Origin: Atherix ibis
Taxonomy: Eukaryota; Arthropoda; Insecta; Diptera; Athericidae
DNA length: 64,000 nucleotides
Assembly: GCA_958298945.1 (NCBI GenBank)
Contig: OY282605.1
Span: 25,088,811 to 25,152,810, forward strand
Reading direction: 5' to 3'
Under the pieces are notes generated by a model that was not told the DNA's origin, made no database searches, and saw nothing but the letters and a program-made list of their open reading frames with translations. The translations under genes were made by a program, and so were the position numbers. Shown one piece after another: positions 44,775 through 55,281 of the stretch; position 1 is the stretch's first letter; the number at the start of each line of letters is the position of its first letter.

Positions 44775-45885
44775 CTTAGCAATTTGCAGTAAAAAAAATA
44801 AACATTTTCAGTAACATTTTTTCAATAAAAAATTTCAGCAAAAATTTCCAGTAAAAATTCCCAGTAAAACTATTCAGTAAAAATTTACAATAAAAATTTT
44901 CAGTAAAACTTTACAGTTCAGTCAAAATTTTCACCCAAAATTTCCAGTCAAAATTTTCAGTCAAAACTTCCATTCAAAATTTTCAGTAAAAATTTCCCGT
45001 CAAAATTTCCCGCAAAAATTTACAGTAAAAATTTCCAGTAAAATTTCTAGTAAAATTTTTCAATAAAAATTAAAAATTTTTACTAGAAATTTTACTGGAA
45101 ATTTTTACTGTAAATTAGAAGTTTTAAGTAAAAGTTTTCAGTAAAAATTTTCAATGAAATTGTTCAGTAAAAATTTACAGTAAAAACTTTCGGCAATAAT
45201 TTTCAGTAAAAATTTCCAGTAAAAATTTACAGCAAAAATTTACAGTAAAAACGTTCAGTAAAACTTCAAGTAAAAATTTCCAGTAATATTTTCAGTAAAA
45301 ATGTTTGGTAAACATTTTCAGTAAAAATGTCCAATAAAAATGTTCAGTAAAAATGAACAGTAATAAATTTTCAGTAAACTTTTTCAGTAAAAATTTTCAG
45401 TAAAAATTTCCAGCAAAATTTCCAGTAAAAATTTTCCGTAAAACCGTTCAGTCAAAATGTTTAGTCAAAATTTACAGCAAAAATTTACAGTAAAAATTTC
45501 CAGTAAAATTTACAATAAAAATTTACAGTAAAAATGTTCAGTAAAAACGTTCAGTCAAAATTTCCAGCAAAATTTCTAGTAAAAATTTCCAGTAAAATTT
45601 CCAGTAAAATTTCCAGTAAAAATTTCCAGTAAAAATTTCCAATAAAAATGTTCTGTAAAATTTCCAGTAAAAATTTTCAGTAAAACCGTCCAGTCAAAAT
45701 TTACAGTCAAAAGTTTTCAGTAAAAGTTTTCAGTAAAAGTTTTCAGTAAAATTTCCAGTCAAATTTCCAGTAAAAATTTCCAGTAAAAATTTTCAGCAAA
45801 AGTGCCCAGCAAAAATGTTCAGTAAAAATTTCCAGTAAATATTTCCAGTAAAATGTCCAGCAAAAATGTCCAGTAAAAATTTTCT
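44775..45885. repeat. Minisatellite of a CAGTAAAAATTTC-type unit
   Basis: About 1.1 kb of a 12-15 bp unit of consensus TTCAGTAAAAATT / TCCAGTAAAAATT, roughly 75-80 imperfect copies with variants such as CAGCAAAA, CAGTCAAAA and AATAAAAA. Copies run in one direction except for an inverted block at 45072-45116. No spacer-repeat regularity of the CRISPR kind and no coding frame. Confidence 0.93.
45017..45116. repeat. Palindromic hairpin inside the minisatellite
   Basis: The left arm 45017-45060 and right arm 45072-45116 are complementary over about 44 bp, with one base of length difference and an 11-nt loop (45061-45071). The right arm is the same repeat unit in reverse orientation, so three or so units have been inverted and appended. 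Confidence 0.9.
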
Positions 45886-46168
45886 TTTTTTATTATTTCT
45901 TTGATTTCTGTCAGTTAAAAAATTATCGCTAAAAAAATTTCAGTAATTTATTGTCAGTATTATTTGGAACTTGATTAACTTTTTAAAAGGATAAATTAAA
46001 TATACTTTATTGACGTATTAAATACTACTTCCTTTCGAACTGTTAAGTAAATACTTATGCAAGGACATTCAGGAACAATGCGCATTTCCGAACTACCCAA
46101 AAGTTATTTCTGGCTTCCAAAGAAATATTCAATTAAATTTAAATTGGTCTCAAATGAACCGTAAATAA

Positions 46169-46552
46169 TTATTTTTTCTTTCTGTTAAAGTATTTATAAA
46201 AAAAATGATAATATTCAGTCAGAAGTAAACTATCCACGGGGAAATTCCCAGTTATAACGTAATAATATTCACAGTTGGTGTTATTTGTGCCATTTGAACA
46301 TATGCATTCGGGGGTGTTTTGCATAAAAACAGAATGTTCGCACTTAGTCTCTTTGTAAATGGCAGAAAAGGGGGGAACAGTTTCGACACAGGAATAACAA
46401 AAGCATGTGTGGAAATCGAAGCTTGTACTATATTCGTCTATGTCTGTAAGTACGTAAGGATATTCATTGCTCAATGTATCCGCTCCGATATCAAGAGTAG
46501 ACAGGAAAAAACACTTGAAGTCAACATAGAAATTGGAGTGGTAACCAAACAA
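46169..46552 (-). CDS. Candidate cysteine-containing exon, unknown
   Basis: An open minus frame of 127 codons with mixed composition: TDIDEYSTSFDFHTCFCYSC, VETVPPFSAIYKETKCEHSV, then ECICSNGTNNTNCEYYYVIT, ending KYFNRKKK and a stop. Seven cysteines and an NGT N-glycosylation-type sequon suggest an extracellular protein. No usable start ATG: the first is two thirds of the way in. CTTACAG just before DIDEY (near 46446) could be a splice acceptor. No family recognised. It may be a real terminal exon or chance. Confidence 0.3.
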   Translation of the reverse strand: MFGYHSNFYVDFKCFFLSTLDIGADTLSNEYPYVLTDIDEYSTSFDFHTCFCYSCVETVPPFSAIYKETKCEHSVFMQNTPECICSNGTNNTNCEYYYVITGNFPVDSLLLTEYYHFFYKYFNRKKK

Positions 46553-46975
46553 GAACTATGAAGTGAAAGGACACAAAATAAGGATATCGTACTCTAAAGT
46601 AGCATACATTTCGATCGAATAGAATGAATGCATTTTGCTTGGGGTCTTTCAATTCATTCGAGCCCATTTACAGTGCAAGTATTGTTACTAAAAGCAAAAT
46701 GCGCGAATCAATATGTTAGCACCGCCCTTTTGGTTCTATTCATTGCCGCAAATGCATAGCCCATCATCGATTGATGTAAATGCAGTTTGTATCCGAATCG
46801 TCATGGAGAGGTGTGAACTTCCCCTTCCGATACAAAAACAAACTATGCAGAAAATAACAATTGATCAAGTTAGTAAATCCGATAGATTTTCATAGCGTGG
46901 GAGTAATTCGAACACTTACAAAAAATATTCTTTTGCTTCTAATAAATTCAGATTAACGCTTATTGTACTGAGCTA
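46553..46975. other. Non-coding spacer
   Basis: A 60-codon ATG frame at 46713-46895 (MLAPPFWFYSLPQMHSPSSI...) is open, but resembles no family and has no supporting context. Otherwise nothing recognised. Confidence 0.4.
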
Positions 46976-48266
46976 CGAGGGTCGTTCAATAAGTCCTTAG
47001 AAAAAGATGGAAAAAAACTGTTTTTTAAAAAAAAAAATTATTTTTTTTCAACATCTTTAAGTTTATAGAGCTCATCTCCTTTAAGCTCTATACACTTTTC
47101 TAACCGTTTTTCCAAAATTTTTATCCCGTCCAAAAAATAGGATTTCGGAAGTTCTGCAAAATACTCATCCGTTTGAGCAATGACGTCCTCGTTGGAAGTG
47201 AACCGTCGTCCGCCAAGCCATTTCTTCAGATTTGAGAAAAGAAAATAGTCACTCGGGGCCATATCTGGTGAATAAGCGGGATGCTGCAACAATTCCATTC
47301 TCAATTCCACAATTTTGGCCATGGAAACAGCGCAGGTGTGCACACGCGCATTGTCCTGATGCAAGAGGATTTTTTTCTTCTTCAGATGGGGGTGTTTCTC
47401 TTTGATTTCCTCGCTCAACCGTTGCAATAACGACGCGTAATACGCTCCTGTTATTGTTTTTCCTTTTTCCATGTAGTCGATAAAAATGATGCCCTGCGAA
47501 TCCCAAAAGACCGTGGCCATCACCTTGCCGGCCGATGGCACAGTTTTTGCCTTCTTCGGAGCCCGTTCACCCTTGAAAATCCGCTGTGATGACTGTCTCT
47601 TCGTTTCTGGAGTGTAGTAGTGTATCCAGGTTTCGTCCACAGTGACATATCGACGAAGGAATTCGGCAAGATTGCGATGAAAGAGTGCCAACATAGCCTC
47701 AGAGTCCACTACACGATTGCGCTTATTCTCCTCTGAGAGCAAACCATCTTGCCGAAATTTTTTTCACAGACAGTTTTTCATGCAAAATTGAAGCGACTGT
47801 ACCTTGTGATATGCCCGTGGCCTCAACTAATTCGCGCACTTTAATTCGCTGATCGTTCAAAATCAGATCGTGGATATTGTCGATGATTTCAGGAGTAGAC
47901 ACCTCAACTGGGCGTCCTGAACGATGTTCATCTTTTGTGGATGAACGGCCACGTTTAAATTCATTCACCCAATTGTAAACCGTCGCAAACACAGGTGCAG
48001 ATGTGCCATGAACTGCATCCAACTCGGCTTTGATTTCTTTCGGGCTTAAGCCTTTCAAATGGAGATGTTTGATGACAGCCCTAAACTCGCTTTTTTCCAT
48101 TGTTATGCACAAATAAATGTCGTTAACTTTAAGCGATGATAGAAATTGACCTACGCTATGGATCGAGCTGAAATTTTGACAGCTTTCCTGTTACAAAAAA
48201 AAAATCTTAACCGACACTACGAGCGCAATTTCTCAGATTTTCTAAGGACTTATTGAACGACCCTCG
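46976..48266 (-). mobile_element. Mar-G mariner, best preserved copy
   Basis: Terminal inverted repeats CGAGGGTCGTTCAATAAGTC continue as CTTAGAAAA, identical for nearly 30 bp, flanked by TA (46974-46975, 48267-48268). 1291 bp. One minus-strand transposase gene occupies most of it and is disabled by what appears to be a single small deletion. End identity and long frames suggest the youngest element in the window. Confidence 0.95.
47038..48100 (-). pseudogene. Mar-G transposase, single frameshift
   Basis: ATG at 48100 (MEKSEFRAVIKHLHLKGLSP). First helix-turn-helix with VYNWVNEFKRGRSSTKDEHR and SGRPVEVSTPEIIDNIHDLI, second helix-turn-helix RIKVRELVEATGISQGTVAS, then KKISARWF, where the frame breaks near 47740: about 8 bp seem missing compared with the usual ARWVPRLLS. 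The second frame, 47742 to 47038, carries LSEENKRNRVVDSEAMLALF, VTVDETWIHYY (first Asp), GKVMATVFWDSQGIIFIDYM, LLHQDNARVHT (second Asp) and HPAYSPDMAPSDYFLFSNLK (third Asp). There are exactly 34 residues between the second and third Asp: a complete DD34D triad. C-terminus LKGDELYKLKDVEKK. Confidence 0.93.
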
Positions 48267-48268
48267 TA

Positions 48269-50899
48269 TTGTCTATTCAATACAAATTAATATTTTTGAT
48301 GATTATTTGTTTGTTACATAAAAATTAAACTATAAAAATCAGTTTTTTTCTTCATATTCAATAAGCTTAGTAATGATTAGATTCTTTGTATTTTTTGTAT
48401 CTTTCTGACCATAGTTTTGTTTATCAAACAAACTAATATAATTATTCGGTGAACATATGTAAATATCTTTATAATAAGAGATTTACTAATTATATAAATG
48501 TTGATGTTTACTTATTACGTATTTTTAAAAAAAAAACTTTGGTGTCCTGATTTAGCGACACTCGTCCAGTACGCAGTGGTCTAGAGTACTAATCCAGTTA
48601 GTGGCATAGCCAGGCTGTCCCTTAACTTAACTTTTCGCCTTAGAATTTACAGTTCAGTATATATGTTATTAGAAACGACTGTTTAAAAAAAATATATATG
48701 CTAAAATATTTTTTTTTAATGGTAAAATATCGAAGTATTTTTTTTTAATGGTAAAAACTCTATAATTTATTTATAATAAGATACCAATTCGTGAACTCAT
48801 ATTAAAAGAAATAAGGCAATACCAAAAACAAAAAAAACGGAAAAAGAAAACTTTTAAATAAAATCAATCAATCAAAACAAAAAATTGTATGATGCACTCG
48901 AAGAAAACTTGGTAAAATGAAGAAATTGTCGGCCGCCTCTGGGCAAAAGTCTCCACCAAAGTTTACACCAACACATTTTCACTGGTGGTGGATTCATTTG
49001 ACAAGTGCAAACTTCTATTCGTGTGTTTACATACTATATATGTAAACGGAAAATTCTCCTTGTTTTTCTCCAATTGACGTCACATCAACCCCTATTTTTA
49101 TCGTCTTCACTTAAATATCGACACACCAAATACACAAGCGATTTGCATTTGTATCGGTATCCAAGCCGAACTGAAGGCTTCCCAAAAGCACACGATTTAA
49201 CCATTTGACTAATTTTCTCCAATGGCATCCTAACAATCGGGTGGAGTTACTCGAGGTGAATGCTAGTGAATTAGAAAAAACGCTGTCATCTATATAACGC
49301 TTTAAGGATAACACGTATTATATAAGTTTTGGTTGGATATGTAGTGTTTTTTTTTCTGTTCAGACTATCATTTTGCAAAGAAAAAAAAATACAAAAAAAA
49401 ATTATAATAAAACAAACAAAAAACTATTAGAATATTAGGAAATTTTTTTCAAAATAATTACAAAAACAGAAAACTATACTTTTTACAAAGTTTAAAAGAC
49501 TTCTATGGTCGTTAAAAGAATATGAACATTTGCTTTTTCAAAAATATTTTCAAGTGTAAATGAATAAATATTAATTAAAATGCGTGTATAATTAGATCAA
49601 TAACTAATCAAATAGTTTAATTATAAAAAAAATTATATTTAACTATAATTTATATATATATATGTGTGTGTATATGCATTTTTCACATTTGCTTTAGAAA
49701 AAATTACTATTAATAGAATATAATAAATACAATATTTTCTTATTAAGAAAATATTAAAGTAATAAATGTAATTAGTTAATAATATTATAAAAACACCTCC
49801 TAATCGGTTAGATTCATATTAAATTGAAATTGTTGTTGTTTGATTTTTTTTGTTGAGGTTCTATTATTAATTTAATATCACTGGTGCTTTAAAATTAGAA
49901 AAAAAATATTCCTTTCGTTGTTGTATCAATCAGATTATTGTGAATAATATTAATCATATTTGAACTAAAGAACTAAGGAACAAAAATTGGTTTCTTTTGT
50001 ATGTGTGTGTGCGTGTAATCAATGAGAAAAAAATTAATTAAAAAAAAAAAATTCCCAAAAAAAATAAATGTTTACGAAAAACTTTGCATAAATATTAAAA
50101 TTTTTATTACCTGTTAAAAAGATATTTTCACAAAAATAAACAACAACAAACAAACAGAAAATCTCTTCTTTGAAATAACAGCGAAAAATATTTTTTTTGT
50201 GCAACTCAAAAAAAGGAATAATTAAGGTAAAATCTTATTAACAAAAAAAATTATTATTTCAATCAAATGTTAATTTAACACACAAAAGAAGTTAAATAAA
50301 ATCACATTTTAATTACGAATATTATATTGTACAATAAAATTTCAGCATACACTATTCTTTTTTATGTATAAATAAAAGAAACACATAAAAATAAAATAAA
50401 AAAATAGTACACAAATAAATATAAATAATCGTAAAAGGTTAAAATAACATCAAAAAAGTTAAGTGATTAGTAATTTTGATAGTTTACGAGAGTGTGTACC
50501 TTACCTTAAGCATTTGGTGTATTAAAATAATACGAAAAGTTATAAAATATAATTAAAGTAAATATTGACAAAATCTCTGTAGAAGATTGCTTCGTATACG
50601 AGTGTAATATATGTATTTAGTATAGTAAAGCCAACAAATCGGTGAGAAAATTTAATGGTATAAGAGAATGATTGTGTTCAATTTGAGTTTAATATTGTAT
50701 TATGTTATATATGCTCGTATGATGGGGCAGGGTGATCTAGGAGGTAAGGGTATATTCATTAAGTAAAGCAAATATTTTCAGTACTTTGCTTCCTGTCATT
50801 CGATTCTGCATTTGAGGAGCCAGGGCCAGTGTAATAGTGCACATACCATGTACGAGTACAGAGCATAATAAAATCAGATGAATGTGTAATACTACTTAC
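48269..50899. other. AT-rich DNA with microsatellites and a tRNA-box-like repeat
   Basis: Very AT-rich. A second copy of the short repeat seen at 32478 lies at about 48549-48622 (CCTGATTTAGCGACACTCGT, then AGTACGCAGTGGTCTAGAGT). AT/GT dinucleotide runs lie at about 49651-49674 and 49999-50016. A less AT-rich patch at 48900-49310 gives only short frames. No gene supported. Confidence 0.5.
48549..48622. repeat. Second copy of the tRNA-box-like dispersed repeat
   Basis: Shares CCTGATTTA, GTACGCA, AATCCAG, TAGTG and AGCCAG in order with 32478-32565. GCAGTGGTCTAGAG resembles a tRNA D-arm/A-box, whereas the other copy keeps the B-box-like part. No tRNA fold can be drawn. Confidence 0.35.
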
Positions 50900-51138
50900 T
50901 ATTGGTATTTGCAAGTGGCACTTGTAATTCCACCATAACCCTATATCTAATACCAACAATAACCCCACAGCTGCCGCTACCACTACTGTTACTATCAGTT
51001 CTATTGTCACCACTATTCCTCTGATCACCACCCATGCTGATAATATTAACTATTTCACCCTTGCCATCGTAAACCTCACATTCATCTACACTATACTTTG
51101 TATTATAAGAGGACGTCTCTCCCAATAGGGGAAGAAAA
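50900..51138 (-). CDS. Candidate host exon with a consensus splice donor
   Basis: Minus-strand frame reading LGETSSYNTKYSVDECEVYD, GKGEIVNIISMGGDQRNSGD, NRTDSNSSGSGSCGVIVGIR, then YRVMVELQVPLANTN, ending at a perfect GTAAGT donor (50894-50899 in complement). Codon choice is varied and GC is well above background. The upstream limit is uncertain: the frame opens after a stop near 51147 and no good acceptor is visible. No family recognised. An untranslated or low-complexity exon is possible. Confidence 0.4.
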
Positions 51139-51147
51139 AGCGTACTT

Positions 51148-52219
51148 TTTTTTAAGTCAGTCTTTTCTATAACACAATTTTTTCAAAGTATTTGTATTTT
51201 TTCTCTTAGTAACATACACGTGCAGGAATAGGCACATACTAAACTGGTATACGAATAGAGAGTACTACACACTAATGTACACTAATGTGTGACACACTGT
51301 CGACATACGAATATGAACTTTTTCAAATTAATTTCAATTTATTCTAAATAGTTAATACGATTTTCCCCATTACTAAAGACATTTTGAAGAAAAAAAATTA
51401 TTAAATACACATTTTAAAAAAATTAATAATACCTTTAAATATTTTACTCATAAATAGAGTATTAGAAAAAATGCATTCATGAATTATATTCTTTAGGCTG
51501 CATTAATTATTGCTTATATAATCATAACTATTATTATGTAATAGAATTTATTAATAAAAAAAAAAATTAATTTATGATTTTCATTACTCGATAAAAATTA
51601 AATGATTTATTTTTTTTTTAAATTCAAAGTATACTGCTTGTGTGTAAGTTAGTAATTATATATTTATATAAACTAGTCCTTGTACATGACAGTGAATAAA
51701 AATTAAACGAAGGATAAAATTAACAATTTCACTACTACTGTGTGACTTAGTATTTTCTCTCTGGTACGGATATTATATAAGATTCAACAGTATATATGGT
51801 AACATACATAAATTATAATAAAAAATATCAACGATAATTTCGAAATACTTTTTATATATTAAAACAGATACTGAAATAAAAATTTGCTTAAAAGTGAAGT
51901 GAAATACGTTATATTGAATAGCATAGAATTGTTATTATAATTGACTGATTTAAGGATACACTCGTTTATATTGTCAAATCATTTAAAAGGACACGTAAAA
52001 ATTATATTGTAATTTTATTGTATTTTAATGGTAAGTATTTTTAAATCGAGACATGATTTTCTATTAGAATTTTTAAGATTTTGTGCTTTATTTTTCTCAA
52101 TTATAAATTATTATTTTAATTTTACTGAACACATTTATTATAAATGTATTTAAAAAGAGAACTTTGCATGCATTTTTTTTTAAATAAATATTTTAAAAAG
52201 AATTTTCGTTTGTAAGGAT
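51148..52219. other. AT-rich DNA, no recognised gene
   Basis: Very AT-rich. A duplicated ACACTAATGTACACTAATGT occurs near 51269-51288. Nothing else supported. Confidence 0.5.
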
Positions 52220-53975
52220 TTTTCGTCAGTAAAAATTTTCTTACAGTTAAAATAACATATTCTGTCAGTTAAAATTGTCTATTAGTAAGTATTTTTAATC
52301 GGAAAGCGAGAATTTGACAGCAGTTAGAAATTTTTGTCAGTAAGAATTTACTATCAGTAATAATTTACTGTCATTAAGAATTTTCTTATCAATTCGAATT
52401 TTCGGTCAGTTAGAATTTTCTGTAAGCTAAAATTTTTGGTCAGTTAAAATTTTCTATCGGTAAGAATGTTCTGAAAGTAAAAAATTTTTTCCCAGTAAGA
52501 ATGTTTGCCATTTAGAGCCTTTGGCTAGTTTGAAATTTTTTGTCAGCTAAAATTTTTGGTCAGTTAGAATTTTCTGTCAGTAAGAATTTCTGTCAATTAG
52601 AATTTCCACAGTGAAAATTTTACTGTCAATAAAAATTTACTATCGGTAAAAACTTTCTGTTTGTTCGAATTTTCTGACAGTAGAAGTTTTCTGATATTAA
52701 GAATTTTTGGACAGTAAGAATTTTCGGACAGTAAGAATTTGTTTGAGCAGTAAAAATGTTCGGTCAGTTAGAATTTTTGGTAAGTCAGAATTTTCTGTCA
52801 GTGAGATCGGTAAAAACTTTCTGTTTGTTCCAATTTTCTGACAGTAGAAATTTTCTGATATTAAGAATTTTTGGACAGTAAGAATTTTCGGACAGTAAGA
52901 ATTTTTCTGAGCAGTAAAAATTTTCGGTCAGTTAGAATTTTCGGTAAGTCAGAATTTTCTGTCAGTTAGATCGGTAAGAACTTTCAGTTAGTTACAATTT
53001 CTGGATAGGAAAAGTTTTCTAATATTAAGAATTTTCGGGCAGTAAGAATTTTCAGGCAGTACGAATTTTCGAGCAGTAAGAATTTTCGGGCAGTCAGAAT
53101 TTTTGGTAAGTGAGAATATTTTGTCAGTGAGATTAGTAAGAACTTTCAGTGAATGAGAATTTCAGGACAGGAAAAATTTTGCTGATATTGTAGAATTTTT
53201 GGACAGTAAGAATTTCCGGACAGGAAAAATTTTCGGACAGTAAAAAATTTCAGGCAGTACGAATTTTCGAGCAGTAAGAATTTTCGGGCAGTAAGAATTT
53301 TCGGTAAGTGAGAATATTTTGTTAGTGAGATTAGTAAGAACTTTCAGTTACTTACAATTTCTAGATAGGAAAAGTTTTCTGATATTAAGAATTTTCGGGC
53401 AGTAAGAATTTTCAGGCAGGACGAATTTTCGAGCAGTAAGAGTTTTCGGGCAGTCAGAATTTTCGGTAAGTGAGAATATTTTGTCAGTGAGATTAGTAAG
53501 AACTTTCAGTGAATTAGAATTTCAGGACAGGAAAAGTTTTCTGATATTGTAGAATTTTCGGGCAGCAAGAAATTTCAGGCAGTACGAATTTTTGAGCAGT
53601 AAAAATTTTTGGGCTGTAAGAATTTTCGATAAGAGAGACTTTTTGGACAGTAAGAATTTTCGGGCAGTGAACATTTTCGGGCAGTAAAAATTTCTGGACA
53701 GGAAGAATTTTCAGGCAGTAAGAATATTTAGGCAGAACGATTTTTCGAGCAGTAAGAATTTTCGGGCAGCAAGAATTTTCGGTAAGTGAGAATTTTTTGT
53801 CAGTGAGATCAGTAAGAACTTTCAGTCAGTTAGAATTTCCGATTAGGAAGAATTTTCGAGCAGTAATAATGTTCGGTTAGTTAGCATTTCTGTCGGAAAG
53901 ATTTTTCGCAAGGCATAATTTGCTGTCATTAAAAATTCTCGCCTATTGAAAGTTTTCTTTCAGTAAACATTTTCA
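52220..53975. repeat. Minisatellite of a CAGTAAGAATTTTCGG-type unit
   Basis: About 1.75 kb of a 14-17 bp unit, consensus near CAGTAAGAATTTTCGG, about 105-115 diverged copies. Variants include CAGTTAGAATTTTCTG and CAGGAAAAATTTT. Superimposed is a longer period: marker GTCAGTGAGAT..GTAAGAACTTTCAGT occurs at 52797, 52961, 53123, 53321, 53483 and 53799. The unit is related to that of the array at 44775 (CAGTAAAAATTTTC). Confidence 0.92.
52961..53640. repeat. 360-bp higher-order duplication in the minisatellite
   Basis: The segment 52961-53320 is repeated from 53321 to about 53640, offset by exactly 360 bp at two separate markers (52961/53321 and 53123/53483), with a small deletion in the second copy near 53565. 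Similarity is clearly higher than between neighbouring basic units, showing a recent segmental duplication. Confidence 0.85.
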
Positions 53976-55077
53976 GTATGTTTTACAAATACGTAAGTTC
54001 AACATTTTCATAAAAAGATGAACTTGTTGATACAATTTATAACAAAAAAAATATTCGTTCTTTGTCACACATAATACATACCAATTATAATGAATCTTGT
54101 TAATTAAAAATATTATTAATTAAAAAAGTTTTTTGTAAATATATATTTATGTAGATTTATAAATTTTTTTACAAGGAAAACTTCTATTAGACTTACAGAC
54201 TTGGCTAATAAATGCTGATGAAATATTCGCAGTTGTTCGAGTATCTCTTTTATGAAATATATTTTCACATTTAATTCTTTTAAAAACTAAACTTATTTTT
54301 ATCATTTGCACTCTTATGTGTAATTTAATTAAAAAGTATCATTTAATAATAAAGTAAATATGTCAGCATATCATTATTTTAATGATGATACGAGCGAGTA
54401 TTTGAATTTAAATAGAGATTTCATTGAAGCATAGATATTTTATAAAAAGTTGATTCCTTTGAGCGATGATTCACTGAATTAAATATAATTTATATTATGC
54501 AGCAATATGTGAACGGTAAGATGATATTTAAATTATTTTTAAACGAAATGGTGACGATAGAAAGAAAACAGAAAATTATATAAACTATTGGAAAAACTTA
54601 CCAAAAAGTGAATATTACAGAATTGGTTTTGGACTGTGTACGCAATCTGTGCGAAATGAAGACAAGTTCAACACATTTTTCGGTATGGTTCGATTCAATA
54701 TTTGTACTTGTACTATGGAAGGAAAAGAAATCAGAAATCTTTATTGAGGAAAATTCGCCTTGTCTTTTGTAGAATTCTTATTACAAGCTGAGGAAAACTT
54801 GCTAGAAAGAATATGCCTGCCATAGTACCATCGAGAGTGAAATGTTGCTATTATTGTGTTTAGGAGTACGTAATCTTTTGCACATACCATCTGTATACCT
54901 ATAAGCTAAGAACTGTCATTTTGGAAGCTATCCTAATAGGCATATTCTGAATTTTCTCTATTAGATATAGTAAAAGGCATTCGCATTGAAGAAAGCTTTA
55001 GCGACAGACCCAACAGCAGCTGGATTAAAATTAGAAGACGAACTGGCAATAGTAACAGTAACTGTTCAACTAAGTGC
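53976..55077. other. AT-rich DNA, no recognised gene
   Basis: No supported feature. Frames at the right edge overlap the candidate described next. Confidence 0.45.
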
Positions 55078-55281
55078 TTACATATGAAAAGAGAATATAA
55101 GAATTTTGTGTGTAACAACGAAATAACGGTATTCACGTGCAATATGGGCGCCCACAATCATCCACACATCCATATGCTGCGGTGCGTATAAGAGTTTTCC
55201 GTTTTGTTTATCTCGAAACACAGTTTTGGTTGGTACTGAAGTTGTGAATTTGCTGATATCGTACAACCCTGCTAGCCACCC
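55078..55281 (-). CDS. Weak candidate exon, unknown
   Basis: Minus frame reading GWLAGLYDISKFTTSVPTKT then VFRDKQNGKLLYAPQHMDVW and MIVGAHIARE before drifting into hydrophobic sequence and a stop. Composition is protein-like up to HIAR, where CACGTGAAT could be a weak donor. GCTAGCAG upstream could be a weak acceptor. No family recognised, no ATG. Confidence 0.22.
   Translation of the reverse strand, partial: GWLAGLYDISKFTTSVPTKTVFRDKQNGKLLYAPQHMDVWMIVGAHIAREYRYFVVTHKILIFSFHM

Noticed and set aside
44775..45885. CRISPR-like array
   Set aside because: Repeats are contiguous 12-15 bp units without unique spacers, in a eukaryotic context.
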